A stretch of 64,000 nucleotides of DNA from contig NC_087067.1 of NCBI RefSeq assembly GCF_963678635.1, forward strand, positions 48,959,618-49,023,617, given 5' to 3'. Positions 11,601 to 24,399 of this stretch are shown piece by piece. Each line of letters starts with the position of its first letter. Position 1 is the stretch's first letter. This stretch comes from Symsagittifera roscoffensis. Its lineage: Eukaryota > Xenacoelomorpha > Acoela > Convolutidae. A program made the position numbers and the translations under genes. The notes beneath the pieces were generated by a model. That model saw only the letters and a list, made by a program, of their open reading frames with translations. It was not told the DNA's origin and ran no database searches.

Positions 11601-14274
11601 GGGTCATGAAATCCCGGGGGGGGGGGGGGGGGGGAGGGCTTTGGCTTTTCTGTTATGATGGTCGAAATTACCAAAACGTCAAATGAGCTTATATATTTTG
11701 AAACTATAAGCCTCTATTTTGTTCTAATCAGAATCAAGCATTTGATCTTACTTTTATGAATAGCAAAACTATAAATTTTGGGCCGTATAACAGAACAGAC
11801 CCCCCAAGGGGTCCGAGGTTGTCCGCCCGTTCTCTTGAATCCGCCGCTTCTGATAATCTGCTAATTAAAAAATAAATCGGGAGGACATGAATGGTTTTTA
11901 TAATAATGTTGATGATCCCTGCTTCGTAGTTTTTGTTACATGGACACACTGGTCTATGAATAAAGAATCTTTGGCACTCTTTTTCGTTCCTCTTTATGGA
12001 AAATTATATTGACCTCAAGAAGAATACACATAGCATCTGGTTGGAATAACTCGCTGTTTTCTAACTGCAGCTTTTAAATATATACATTTTTTGTTGTGAT
12101 GATTTTCCTTCTATTTTTTTTACAACTGAAATGCTCAAACGTGAATCATTACATCGGACTGTGCGCTTTGAATGATTGAAAACGGCGTAGACTCTTTTAT
12201 GCGTTTTACAAACCGTTTAAAGCTTTAGTAGACGGAGCTGAATTTGTCCGTATAATTATTTTCACTAGTTGGTGGTGCTATTGCAAGTTTTCTTCTTTTG
12301 GTAACTCTACCACAGACTATCGCTTTGAACGCCGCTCCTAATTGCAGTTTTACTGAAAATTGCCCTTTACCATAAAATATTTGCCACAAAAAATCAAAGC
12401 AAATAGTTTCTTAAAATAGATGAAAGTATACAGGAAAAATTTGATCAAACAAATGCCCAGTTATAAGTGATAATTATGAGGTTAAGTGATAAAATTTTTT
12501 GGGGTTGGTCGCCAAAAATCAATGCCATTAAAATACCAAAAGCGGACCCTTTGGTTGGTGATGGTCGAATTCCTTTGGTCGAATACCTGAGATGAAAGCG
12601 TCTCCCCCCTCGCCTCTCCTAAACGGGCCCCTGAGTTTTACTCTACTTTAATGAATTTGAATTAAATACGACTTTGAGTTCATGTCTGCTTATCTTCTTC
12701 GCATTTGTTGGGCCAGCGCAAAAATTGATTGGTATGTAATCGATTTAACCAACTTGAATAATCATTATCAAACCGCGATGGCCATCTATCAATAAAAACA
12801 TTTATTACCCAAAAAATACAGCTTGAATTCAGTTCCTCTTAAGCTGAGACACGTACCAAACTATTATTATTTAGCAGGTCACAAAAATTTCATTCCAATT
12901 TTTCGATTTAATCGATATTTTGATTGAAAATACTCTTTTAATTAAAGAACAGAGCCAGCACAAAATCGCCAGAGCACAACAGTTCCGAGAACAAAACAAA
13001 ATGTTGAATTTAACCAAATTTTTTTTTCAAAATGTTTGTTTTGAAAGAGAAAAAAGTAATCAAATAATTTAAAACAACAAATGATTTGCGCAAAATTGCC
13101 AAAAATTTATAGACATCAAACTCATAGTTCAAAATTTATAGTTCAAAATTTTAAGCAATATTCAAGCTTCAGTGTTGTTTGAAAGCCCACTTTCAGCAGC
13201 TACTCCGTAACTCATCTCTTTGCCGTGATTTTTAAACGATTATTTTTGTTTTACAATTTCTTATTCCTTAAATTGAAGATATTGCCACGTCAATTTAATG
13301 TGCAAATTAAGTGAGAATGGTAAGTTCATTATGTTTTTTTTCTACAATACATAGCTAAGAACCAATAACTTGTTGGACTGTCACACTGACAAAGCTATCA
13401 TAGGGACCACCAACCAGAAGAAAAACGAGTTATATGTATGCTATAACGCTTAGAAAGTTCGTTTTTATCGAGCTCATGGTTGAGCGAAAAAGTCATCGCA
13501 CTGTTAATATGAAGTGCCTGTCCTGACAAATTTTCTTACCTTTTGTTCATTGCTCGCTTAGTTTATTCGTTTCATTAAATACAGATATTATTAATTAGAA
13601 ACTTCTGTGGTAACTTCTGGCAATAGAAAATAGAAACTTCTGGCGATGATAAACTTAACCCAGTTTTTTCCAGCAGTCGTTGAAGATGGTGATTTAAAAC
13701 AAATCCTGAAGAAAAATTACTCAATTGAGGTCGAATCCTTGAAACGCCTGAACGGATTTGACACCATAAATTACCACGTGAAAACTTCCACGTCACATTT
13801 CAACGGGGGTCAAAATTACCTGCTAAAAATAGCCCCATGTACAAACCCTCCCCATGCCGCCCAAATATTTCACGAACAGATCAGTTTGATGGAACAACTA
13901 TATAATGAAATTCCAAGTTTACTACAACGTGTTTTCACATCAAATAATGGGAAATCTGTGATCAAATCTGCGGTTAGATGCAAAAGTTCAGAAGTTAATG
14001 ATTGTCATCTGCATAACATAGCCTTGCTTGAATATATTGAGGGAAACCCTATGAATACAGTGCTTCCTTTTTCTCTTACCCTGACCGAAGATTTAGGCGA
14101 AAAGTATGGACAACTTTCTCTGGCGCTTCAAAATTGTCCAGAAGTAACGACTAGCCGTAAAAATTTTCACTGGGATCCAAAAAATGTGTTGGTCTGCGAA
14201 CAAAACTTTGGAATTTTATCCAAAACAGGCCAAGAGGAAAGAAGGAGAGTTTGTGAAAACTTTTTATGTGGATT
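8631..14274. repeat. Right copy of the large direct duplication
   Basis: Matches 1-5634 almost base for base. The length difference comes from the G tract here (19 G, starting at 11626, against 9). It contains its own copy of the 22-bp minisatellite and the 5' region and first 629 coding bases of the hydroxylysine-kinase-like gene, which continues intact past the end of the duplicated block. Confidence 0.95.
9353..9613. repeat. 22-bp minisatellite, second copy
   Basis: Same array as at 723-983, carried in the right duplicate copy with the same unit order and no difference that I noticed. Minisatellites normally change quickly, so this identity argues that the duplication is very recent or is an assembly artefact. 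Confidence 0.85.
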
Positions 14275-15512
14275 CAAAACAGATAGTCTTCCAAAGATTG
14301 AGGCAACGTGTAGGGAGGCTCTTATCCATGCGGACGGAACCTGCAAAAACATTCTCGTCCACCCAGACAAGTCAGTAGTTTCAGTTTTCAATCAGCAGTT
14401 TATGATAAACTCTCGAATGTTTAAATGACCTTTTAAGCGATATCTAGTCAAAAGTTGGAAATTCTCAGTTCAAAAAATAATTAAAATTTACAAAATTTAT
14501 CCCATAGTTTTTTCCAAAAAATTGGCTGCGTTTCCCTGCAAACGTTGCCTATTTTTTTTTACTTTGGCGTATATTTCGAAACGTGGGAAACGTAATCCGG
14601 ATTTACATGGATCTAGTCAGAAGACCTCCCCCCTGCAGCAACAGAAAGAGGCCAAAACTCGACCAGTTCCCCGACTAAAAATTTTTCGGGACGTGAAAAA
14701 CTTTTTTTAAATGCAAATGAAACCAAAAATCAAGGTTTCTGATGGCGGAGAGCTTTGGGGAAAATATTTTTGGACAAAATTGACGGGGAGATATAAGTCC
14801 TGTTTTGACCAGATTGAGCTGGTTTGTTTCAGCCCTGACTGTGTGAGAGCTATTCTGGACTTCGAGGATGCCTGTCACTCTTATTTGGTCTTCGAGTGTG
14901 GCACCCTTCTTAGATCCATACTCACATTTGTGCCAGAAAACGCATTAGGTGATACTACTCAACGTTTTTAAAAACATTCCATACTGTCAACACAGTCAAA
15001 TACAAAATAACTTAAGGAGGCTCAATCGAAAATTATTTTTTTTATACAAGTTGAATAGCCGAAGAACCGATGTTTGAGAGGCCACCATAACTACTTTTAA
15101 TTCTTCTGATGTTTTCACGCTTGTAACAGCAAAGTGAGAGAAACTTTTCTGAAAAAAAAACAGAAGCTGACACGAAAGTAAAGATTGAACAAATGCTCAA
15201 AAACGTTCTCAGCTGCTTGTACAAACTTGAATTTGAGTTCGATGATAAAAGTGGAAAATTCTAGGTGAGTATGGTCGAGCACTGATGAAAGGGTTCACCA
15301 AATTTCGCCCCCTTTCGGACTCGGAATGGGATCTCCTCCTAGAATCTACCTTGTCTCGCTTGTTGCAACACCAGATATCAACCTTAGTCGCATCAGTAAA
15401 GAATCCAGAAAACTCCAGCTACGTTTTAGCCACTTATGAAGTTGGATGGCGCGTTTTTGACAGGCTGTTTTCAGAAGATTCGACGGAGCTTCTCAAAATC
15501 TGGAGAACTTGA
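13646..15512 (+). CDS. Hydroxylysine kinase-like protein, three exons
   Basis: Gene model: exon 1 13646-14370, exon 2 14833-14948, exon 3 15265-15512 (stop TGA). Introns are 462 and 316 bp with GT-AG ends. Phases 2 and 1 join cleanly to give 1089 nt, 362 residues, close to the usual length of animal HYKK/AGPHD1. These enzymes phosphorylate 5-hydroxy-L-lysine with GTP in lysine catabolism; the substrate here is inferred from the family. Visible signs: YLLKIA with the nucleotide-site lysine (about 61); HADGTCKN (228-235), fitting the HxDxxxxN catalytic loop; AILDFEDA with the metal-binding aspartate (about 251) at the exon 2 start, followed by the family's SYxVFE stretch; and PENSSYVLATYEVGW near the C-terminus, matching the family's PEN-x-x-GW tail. 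The usual catalytic-loop H-G-D is H-A-D here. Start: the first ATG, which places the N-lobe as in relatives. Confidence 0.82.
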
Positions 15513-18060
15513 AGTTGAATTTTTGCATAGATCACAGATACGTTTCAATTTTAAAATATATTGTAATGAAAATTATCAAAGAGAAAAAGCTATCAGACTA
15601 GAATCAATTGGCATTATTTGTTTGATCTAATTAAAGACACAAACTGGTAAAAACTACGGAAATTGTATAAATTTCTTTTTTTTTCTAAAACTGAACATCT
15701 GTACCTTATTTTGTACGATTAAAAATACTTGGTGATATATTACAACAAGTGGTAGGTTCAATATCAATAGTTGCATCGCTTTTTGTTATACTTTGCACAT
15801 TATTTAAAAATTATTTTAAAGTCAAAGTTTTAGGCAAAAGATGCGTAAAATGTGAAATTATGAATAGCATTTCATTTGGCACAGTAATGTTTTCAGAAAA
15901 ACTATCTTAGTCTTAGTACAAGTGATTGAAAAGGAAATGACTGTATTATGCATTATAGTTCTCAAGTTTAATATATGCACTATACTCAAAATTACCACCT
16001 ATTGTAATATATCACCAAATACTACTATATCACCATGGAGATATTGTTGCGACAACGACGTTTGAAGCAAATTTGTATATTTGTTTTTGACCATGAACAA
16101 ACATCAGGGGTGTAGTGTGGGGGATAATGCTAAAAAATGAATTTTTTTCCCCGAAAAGTTTCATAGTGCGCTGAAAAAACTAATTAACAGACAAAAAGTG
16201 GTAGAGGGATTGTTCAAGGCTTTGCCTATCAAGGGATTGTTCAGGGCTTTGGCTTTTAATTTTAAAGTCAATCTTGTCCTCTAGTAGTATATCGCGTTTC
16301 ATATAAACTCATTTCTCTTGAACTATTTCTTCTAGAACATGCCCAAAATCAGTTTGGAGAATAGCACAAAAATTTAAGTGAAATTTCGATAGCTGTTAAG
16401 CAAGGACTGAAGTGTTTATATTTGCGATCAGCAAGGGCGTTGCAACCGGCTTCTAGATTTTTTTCCCGTAATTAACAATTTTCACAGATTAGTCGATTCA
16501 GGAGGAATGGTAAACATGCGTAATTTCTTGAAAATGTTAATAAAACTACCATTTTTAAGGTTACGTAGTATTTAGGTGTCATTGGTTTAGGATGTAATTT
16601 TTGTTTCTATCAAAATTTCTTAAAAAAATTGAATATTTTGACTGGGATTTGATTAGCTTATTTTACAAAAAAAAATGAATTAGTTTCGATTTAAACAGTT
16701 TTTTTTTCAACTAAGTTTGAAAGTTCTGTACACTTAACAAGTCTGATTTTGATTTTTGTTTCTTTTTTCTTTAATTGAACAGTTTCTGCTGATGTTAAAT
16801 TGGCGTTCCAATTCACTTTGCTTATTTTTGAGGTAAAAACATATTCTTATGCTTTTCTGTGTTTCATTACGGACGGGTCCTATAACTTTTAAATTTTATA
16901 GCTCAAAATTATTTTATCAAAACGTAATAAAAAGTGAAGAAGATGAAAAAAGACAGTGATCAACAATAGATTGTAACAGCGCAACCAAGGAACAGGCGGA
17001 CAAAAAACTAAAATCACTATTGTTAATCTGACTACTTTTGAAATATATGGCAAACGTTTGAGCTCGGAGTGGGTTCTTTCCAGACAGGTTTGGACTTTTT
17101 ATCTAGCAATTTTTAAATCATTCAAAAGGTTTTGTCCTGAGCACAAATTTGAAAAGATTTTTTCCCTGTGATCATATGTCTTCCAACTTTCGAGGAAAAT
17201 GATTGTTATACATTCTCGCGGTCCTTTTTTATTCAGACCAATTGCACCTAACTGTTTGCTCCCTCGTGGGCTCGATCCTTTGATCTGCATGGGTCTAGCC
17301 GATTGTGCTCACCTCTATAGTATCCAACCACGAGTCTGTCTAAACTGACCGTTTTATAACTTACATGTGGCGAGTTTTCCCGCACTACAAATCCTTCCGA
17401 AAATAATTGAGGCAAATTGAGGCTAATTGGTTTTGATGTAAGTTTCATGCGCGATTCAAAACTTCACACTTAAAATTTGATATTACAAGCCTACAATTCA
17501 TAGTTTTGTCAATAGTTAATTTACCAAAAACTATTTGAGACCAATTATAGGGCAGTTGAAACTTTCAAGTCTTTGCCTGATACCAGTAGTCTTTTTTGTA
17601 AAATTATGGGGTTTAAAGGTTGCTATATTGGCAAATTTTGGGACAAATTACAAGCAATATCATTTATCCAATTAATTCAATTTGAACTACCTGCACTGAC
17701 AAAAATTGTTTCAATTGATTTTACACCCAATTTTAAATTGATCCAAAATGATTAACAATGAACATTTTAGAAACTGTACTGGATTTTAAAATGATTTTAA
17801 TTGATCTTTCTTGAAATTTTTGGATCGATTTAAGTATCTAAAAAATCGTTTTAATTCGATTTGGATGGTATTACCGACTCACTTAAACCTCAAAATCTCA
17901 CTAAAATCTATTTAAATCCATTTTAACAGACCCTTGAGCAGATTGATTTTTTTGTCTGAGAAATCCATTTCAAATTGATTTGAATCAACTTTTTTTTCTA
18001 AAAACATGAAAATCAAAAAAATAAGCGGAAAATGTATTCTCAATTTTTAGATAAAAACAC
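15513..18060. other. Intergenic, no gene seen
   Basis: AT-rich DNA downstream of the kinase gene with no supported coding sequence. From about 17680 to 18000 there is a run of degenerate AATTGATT/ATTTTAAATTGATC-like words. It looks like an eroded simple repeat. Confidence 0.5.
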
Positions 18061-18085
18061 ACGTGCCAGATGTCATAGAATTCAA

Positions 18086-18202
18086 AAAATTGGCCCTCAT
18101 AAATCAGATTTTGAGCTCAAAAAATTGCAACAAAAACATAACTAATCATCATTGTAAATCAAATTTTGGCCCTTTTCCAGTTTCCCCCCTTTCAAAATAC
18201 CG
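18086..18202. repeat. Left arm of an inverted repeat flanking the LINE
   Basis: The block CCTTTTCCAGTTTCCCCCCT (18170-18189) with flanking AAATTTTGG and TTTCAAA, plus a TTGAGCTCAA block 40 bp further left, recurs in inverted order at about 22383-22480. The arms are imperfect outside these blocks. They enclose the LINE. Confidence 0.7.
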
Positions 18203-18237
18203 AGTTTTTTGTTTGTTTTACGAGTTATCACGGCTAA

Positions 18238-19146
18238 ATGCGTGATGTTACGCTGCAAAGTATGAAGAACAAATTTGCTCTTATTGTTGCGCTTTTTGAT
18301 TCGGATTTATTGCTTGAAATATTTGACCTTCACCTCAAAATGGCCGAAAATAATTCAAAAAATTACGTTGATGTATTGAAAAATCTTCCCCCAGATTCCA
18401 ATATTGACCCTAAATTAATGATTCCTATTATCACTAGCCTTTTGGCAAGGGTTGATTCTCTTAAAAATGTATTAAATGAAAGAACCCAGGAAATAATTGA
18501 CTTAAAAAACAATGTTTTTGATCTCGAAAAGCGAGTAAATTTTCAGGAAAGATATTCTAGTAAAGATTGCTTAGTTTTTTCGAATTATGATATCAACCCA
18601 TACTCCCCCAACCTGATTTCCGACATCATGTGCAACCTAGTTTACCATTACTTTGGTGGCTTTGTGTTATCACCGGGAGCTATCAAGGCATGTCATCCTC
18701 TTCCGACGCGCAAGGATTCTAGTAAGAAGGTTCCAATCATTTTGAAATTTGTCTATTTTTCGGACAAAGATGAGATTTTGGGAAGGAGGCGTATGTTATC
18801 TGGGCAGAAGGGTGTACAGGGAAAAAGTTTGTTCATAAATGAACGTTTGCCGAAATCAGACATGGAAATTAAAAGAAAATGCGATAACATGAACCTTATT
18901 ACAACGACTCATAACTGCCAAGTGAAAGTTTTTTGCCAACGACCAAATAGCTCATTTTATTCCCAAAGTGTAAATAGTCTTGCTGGAGTGGAACAACTAG
19001 CTAAAATTGCAGCCAAAAAACAGATCAGTCAAAACCGGCCAAGACCTCACAACTATCCTCAAGCAGTTCATAAAACCTTCATTACTGGGCACCATACTAG
19101 TGCTCAACTAAATACCAATTCAACTCCTGGTATTTCGAGGAGATAG
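18238..19146 (+). CDS. LINE ORF1 protein
   Basis: 302 residues. Residues about 70-105 form a leucine/isoleucine-spaced heptad region (DSLKNVLNERTQEIIDLKNN) typical of an ORF1 coiled coil. A basic, nucleic-acid-binding-like domain follows, with ACHPLPTRKDSSKKVPIILK and a GRRRMLSG-type loop, as in the RRM/CTD-like ORF1 proteins of jockey- and CR1-group LINEs. The known role is RNA binding and chaperone activity in the retrotransposition complex. A later in-frame ATG at about 18340 (MAENNSK) could be the true start. The frame is intact, unlike ORF2. Confidence 0.75.
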   Translation: MRDVTLQSMKNKFALIVALFDSDLLLEIFDLHLKMAENNSKNYVDVLKNLPPDSNIDPKLMIPIITSLLARVDSLKNVLNERTQEIIDLKNNVFDLEKRVNFQERYSSKDCLVFSNYDINPYSPNLISDIMCNLVYHYFGGFVLSPGAIKACHPLPTRKDSSKKVPIILKFVYFSDKDEILGRRRMLSGQKGVQGKSLFINERLPKSDMEIKRKCDNMNLITTTHNCQVKVFCQRPNSSFYSQSVNSLAGVEQLAKIAAKKQISQNRPRPHNYPQAVHKTFITGHHTSAQLNTNSTPGISRR

Positions 19147-19309
19147 TCAGAGAGGAATTTATCGCCAGAAATATTGAATATTGATAATCAGACCTCGAAG
19201 AAATTAAATATTGAAAAAGAATCAGAAGCGCTCAATATAGAAAAACTGTAACAGAGGACGTTAGCAAATAAAATCAATCAACTTGACTGAAGTTCTATTT
19301 TTTATTGAA

Positions 19310-22163
19310 ATGGAGAGAAATGTAGTAGAACGTCATATGGGCGACTTAAAAGACAGTTTTTTGTATTTTTTGAATATAAGGTCCCTCAGATGCCATCATG
19401 ACCAACTCGTTATAGATATTAATCAGTTAGAACAAAAACCTTTGATTATTGCGCTATGCGAAACCTGGCTGTGTGATAATGATTATCTGAATCTCTATCA
19501 TCTTGATGGCTACCATCCCTTAATTTCTAAACACCGGAAATATCAGAGAGGCGGGGAATGTGCGTTTTATGTGCGCGATGATGTGAACTTTCAATTAAAC
19601 AATATAGAGGTTAATTTCGAATGCATCAACATATCTATCGTATATAAATCAGTCAAAACTAATATTTCCGTTGTCTATAAACCCCCACAGAGCAAAAATG
19701 AGGTTTTTTTGAATCACTTTGAGAACTACCTTCTGTACTTAAATGCTTTGAAAACTAATTTTCTTGTTTGTGGAGATTTTAATATCGATACTTTAGATTG
19801 CAAGCCAATTTCCAATTCTTATATTACTCTAATTAAGAGCTGTGGTGCGCATATTTTGAATAGAGATCCAACTCGCATTACTCCAACATCGAGTAAATGT
19901 ATTGATCATTTAATTGCTAATTTTGACGCCAACGTAAAAACACTGGATTCAACTATTTCTGATCATTTTCCCATAATTTTATCTGGTTACGTGAATGTTG
20001 ATCCGCAAGAAAATCAAGATTACTGCTATAGAAATCTTAAAAATCTTTACCGTGACGATAAAATTTATAAATATTTATTCCTCTTAGAAAACAAATTGTC
20101 AATATTTTATAAGCTTAGTGATCCCAATAAGAAATTATGTCTGTTAGTTGAATCCATAGTTTCATCAATTTATCGTTTTGCTCCCTTAGAAAAATCGAAA
20201 TCACAAAAACAGTCATGGGTTACCGATTCAACCAAAAAAATCCTCAAAAACCGCAATCGGCTTTTCAGTAAGTGGGTACAAAATCCTACTGAATTGATTA
20301 AATTGAAATATTCTCAAGCTAGAAATTTAGCAACCAAGTTAATAAGAAATGAAAAAAGATTTTATTACGACAAAAAAGTTGGAAATAGTAGAAATTCGAA
20401 AACGCTGTTCCAAGCCTTTTATGAATTTTGCAAAGGAAACTCCAAAAACATGAAATTTTTGGCTGCTGACGTTTTCAATGAATTTTTTGCCTCAATTGGC
20501 GAGAAACTGAGAAATCCTGAATTCGATTACAAAGAAGCGTTGGGTTATGTAGATCGCATCGAAAAATCAATAGTGTTTTATGAAATTACCCGCAAGGAAA
20601 ATGAAAATGCCATATATATGTTGAAAAACAAAGGTTCAAATGGTCATGATGGCATAAATAACAAAATTATAAAATTATCGCTGCCTGTAATTTCTGTAAG
20701 AATTTGCAGTCTTTTCAACCAATGCGTTAAGAGTGGTTATTTTCCTCAAGGCTTGCAAAAGTTATTCCCCTATTTAAGGGAGGTTTAAAATATTCTTTGG
20801 AAAATTATAGACCTATTATTTTACTCAGTTCACTCAGCAAAATTTTCGAAAGGATAATATACAATAGAATGTATAACTTTGCTAATAAGCAGAAGATTCT
20901 TTTTGAAAAACAATTTGGATTTCAAAAGAAAAAGTCATGCGTGGACGCATTAATCGAATTCACCGAATTTATCAGAGAGAGATGGGACAAAAAATTGGTG
21001 GGACAATCATGCCTTGTTGATCTCAAAAAAGCATTTGATACCATAAATCATGATCTTCTTTTGGCAAAATTGGAAAAATACGGATTTAGAGGCCGGATTC
21101 TTTGTCTTCTAAGCAATTACTTTACAAACCAATTTCAATTTGTTCAAACTGATAATAAAATATCTTCTAGTCGCTCTATGTCATGTGGAGTGCCGCAAGG
21201 GTCAGTTTTAGGTCCGTTTTTGTTTTTAATATATATAAATGATCTTCCGAAAATTGCTGAAGGATCTGAGGTTGTTCTAATCGCTGATGATACTACAATA
21301 TGCAATGCAGAAAAAATTTGTTGCGATAGTTTTGATAGTTCGTTAAGTAAAATGGATAGATGGTTCAAAACGAATGGACTTTGTGTCAATCCTGGTAAAA
21401 CTCAAATAATGAAATTTGGAAATAACTTTTCAAAAGATAACTTTGTTTTTGGTACTACAGTTCAAATTACAAATGTGTGTAAATATTTAGGCATTTTTGT
21501 TGATAAGAAATACTTTCAAATTTCCCATTGAACATGTGTGCAAAAAATTAACTAAATTTTGTGGCATTGTCTGGAAAGCTAGGTATGTTTTTTCTAAACA
21601 GCAGATGCTTCAATTCTACAAAGCATATGTAAATCCTACAATCACTTATGGAATTTTAATATACGGCAATACATCCCAATCTCACCTTACCGAGATAATT
21701 AAACTACAAAAAAGAATCTTGAGAGCAATTTTTTTCAAACGTAGATATGAATCAATTAAGGAAGTTATGGACGAAAACAAATTGCTTACTGTTTTTGATT
21801 TATACTTTTTTGAGATGTTTAAGTACTTGTTTATGGAATTGCGATCGGACAAAAAAAATGGGTTTCTGTCTCAGATTTACTCCAAAAAAAAGTGGACCAT
21901 GTACCAGGAGCAAAGCGAAAGGCGTAATTAAAGTGGCAAAATTTTCTACTACTGCTAAACAGAGATCGCTTACAGTTAGAATTGTGCAGGCTTTTAACTA
22001 TTTAAAACAAAATGACTTGAAACCTGTTAATACACATGAAATGTCAGAAGTAAGTTGTTTGAGACTCTATAAACAGTTTTTTCAAACTTACCTAAAAACA
22101 ATCAGGACCTCTACAAACTGTTTTTTAATTTCAGCCCTTAATTTAATTTGTTTGTTGAGTTGA
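19310..22163 (+). pseudogene. LINE ORF2 (endonuclease-reverse transcriptase), frameshifted
   Basis: Endonuclease motifs are clear in 19310-20000: ALCETWL with the catalytic Glu, VCGDFNID, KCIDHLIAN, and the terminal STISDHFPI. The RT follows with LVDLKKAFDTINHDLL, GVPQGSVLGPFLFLIY and IADDTTI (the usual YADD is IADD). Single-base frame changes occur near 20755 (before KVIPLFKGG), near 21505 (after LGIFVDK) and near 21885. The last segment keeps the LINE C-terminal pattern (TTAKQRSLTVR). Its first in-frame ATG is at 19310. The copy is recognisable throughout, so it is of moderate age. Confidence 0.85.
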
Positions 22164-22382
22164 TGCTGGCTGTCTTCTCTTTACTCTCCAGGATATCCTA
22201 CTCGATGAGCAGTACTGCTATTTAGGATCTCCCTCCAGGCATGATATATTGCTTTTGGCGTTGTATATGTAGCTGGTAAAGTAATTCAAATTTTAAATTT
22301 CAAATTTCAAAATTGTCGATTTGTTCACCACGCCAAATTTCATTGCATTATGACAACGCTAATTAGACTTTTCAAAATTGAA

Positions 22383-22480
22383 TTTGAAAGGGGGGAAACT
22401 GGAAAAGAGCCCAAATTTTGGACAAACGTATGTAGAAAAATCAAACAAATGGTCAATGTAAATCAATACTTGAGCTCAAA
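22383..22480. repeat. Right arm of the inverted repeat flanking the LINE
   Basis: The inverted counterpart of 18086-18202: AGGGGGGAAACTGGAAAAG and CCAAATTTTGG, then TTGAGCTCAA about 48 bp further out. Either the LINE landed between the arms of an older foldback element, or two copies of one repeat family lie in opposite orientation. Confidence 0.7.
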
Positions 22481-22559
22481 ATTATGCAAGAAATTACAGT
22501 GTCTTCTTTTGATCAGTTTTGGAGCTAAAACCTGGAACAAATAATTTAGAACTTCACTG

Positions 22560-24399
22560 AAAGGGAGAACCTATTTCATCGATGAAAAACTGCTTTAGCG
22601 TTTCAAATCTCGCTTTTACCTGTTGAAGCTGCCTCAAACCGTTGCAAAAAGATATTAGCCATCAGATTAACCCAGAGATTATCAAGTGAAATCCAACCAA
22701 AACTCTGGAGTATTGCAAAGGATTGTTTCCAAAAAAAAACAAACATGCTTAAATAACATGAGCCCTAAAGAGAAGTTAAGAAATAATTGGGTCCTTCGAT
22801 TTTTTTAGGAGAAAGGAAGCAGATAAAAACACTGGATACCCCGCGCGAAGTTTTTGATCCTCTCGAAAATATTGAGAGAGGGCGGAGTCTTGATTCTGAC
22901 TTCGGTCACATTCATTAATGCAAACGCAAAATAAAACACCAAAGAGAAAAAGAACAACAAAAGCGACAACCCAGGAAAAGATATTTTTTGTGGCGGTTTT
23001 TTCAATGATAAAAGAATGCTGATATTTGGTGTTGGGACAATTCTGACTGACATGTATAGGTCCTGTATTTGATCTGCAAACATGCTGTTCCAGCTAGCTG
23101 CACAATTATATTAACTTATATACTGGATTAGTTTGCTAATTGCAGCTGGTATACAAATTTGCGAGTAGAAAATCCAAAAAAAAATCAAATTCCTGGTAAG
23201 TTTTTGTTTGTTCGACTTCGGCGACTTAGTGATCAACCTTGTATTTTGACCAAATTGACATTGAGTTCCATTTGGGCCTTCTGGAGTATGGAATTTTGAT
23301 CCAACTCTGACATGTGTTCGACCCGCCTCAGTCGAAACATAAATTGCAAACGTCGACCCGGGGATGGAGAGATTTCATTTGCAGGCAAAGTAATCGAAAA
23401 TTGACCTTGAATTTTGTGTTTCATACTAATGTTTTTGAGTTAGGTTAGTTACGATTTCATACATAGTCACTACTGAGGTATCATATTAGTGTGATGCACT
23501 TAACTGTCATATGATTGATTTTACCATGCGTACATGTATGAGCTGATACTGTGGTAACATTTTGCCGAGTGAATGTATGATGGATAATGCAAGATTTTTT
23601 CTTGAGACGAAAGAAGTGTCATAAGAGTGATTGATTGAGTTTTTTTTACTTAGACTGATAACTTTCTATGATCATGACGTTAGCTATAAACAATCAAAAA
23701 ATTATTTGTTAAGGCAATTCGCTTGTGTGATTGGACTAATTTACTATAATATCTATGCAATCTTTTTTCGCTTTTTTTTGCTTTTTTTGTTTTTGGTTGT
23801 TGAGAATTTTGTCAACAAAAAGATGCCATCCAAAAATCTGCTCAGAATTATTCGTATCATAAGCAGAATTTTCCAATGGCCGCATTTTCTGATGATTTCA
23901 GTGGAAAAATTCAGTGGAGTTTTTCGTTTTCTACATTTCATCCTCTTTTACCATGTTTTACAATTTTTTCCGCTTTTTTGGTTTTTCCGTTTTTTCTATT
24001 ATAATATTTATAAAAAATTCGTTTACGAATCAGGCACACTACAAAAATTTTTTATTATGAAAGCACAACTTTGCTAGCGCCGATTCGAAGGGTCACCGTA
24101 AGGGTGAAGCGTGTTTGCAGGTGCAATTTGAGAGCAACTTGGAGAATCAGAATCCAAATTTTTATCCATTTGAAACCTAAAATTTCATATAAACCGTTAT
24201 TGTTGATGTAGAGCTTAGCCATATAGACCAAGGATTTTTTTAACAATTTCTTAATATAAAACAAACTAGTAACTCGTCAAAAAAATCAACCCAGTTTTAA
24301 CCAAAAAACTTTTGCACAGAAATCAGTATCATTTAGATAAAAGTCTCTGAGTTTATGAACAAAACTGTCTAATTTAGTTGCTGGGCATTGATTTATCTT
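22560..24399. other. Intergenic, no gene seen
   Basis: AT-rich sequence with many long T runs, especially 23630-24060. The longest open frames there are low-complexity Phe/Leu/Ile strings that I attribute to base composition. Confidence 0.5.

Larger units (their letters stand above)
18238..22163 (+). mobile_element. Non-LTR retrotransposon (jockey/CR1-like), degenerate
   Basis: ORF1 is followed by an APE-type endonuclease, a reverse transcriptase and the LINE C-terminal region, all on one strand. ORF1 is open but ORF2 has at least three frameshifts, so the copy is inactive. Element ends are not defined: no clear poly(A) or target duplication was found, and the 5' UTR is inferred to begin shortly before ORF1. 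A non-coding tail that may be 3' UTR follows to about 22330. Confidence 0.88.

Noticed and set aside
17099-17448. Two overlapping minus-strand ORFs of 63-66 codons with less AT bias
   Set aside because: No family resemblance, no exon boundaries and no conservation evidence.
23631-24077. 148-codon hydrophobic ORF
   Set aside because: Phe/Leu/Ile string produced by long T runs; no signal peptide pattern or domain.
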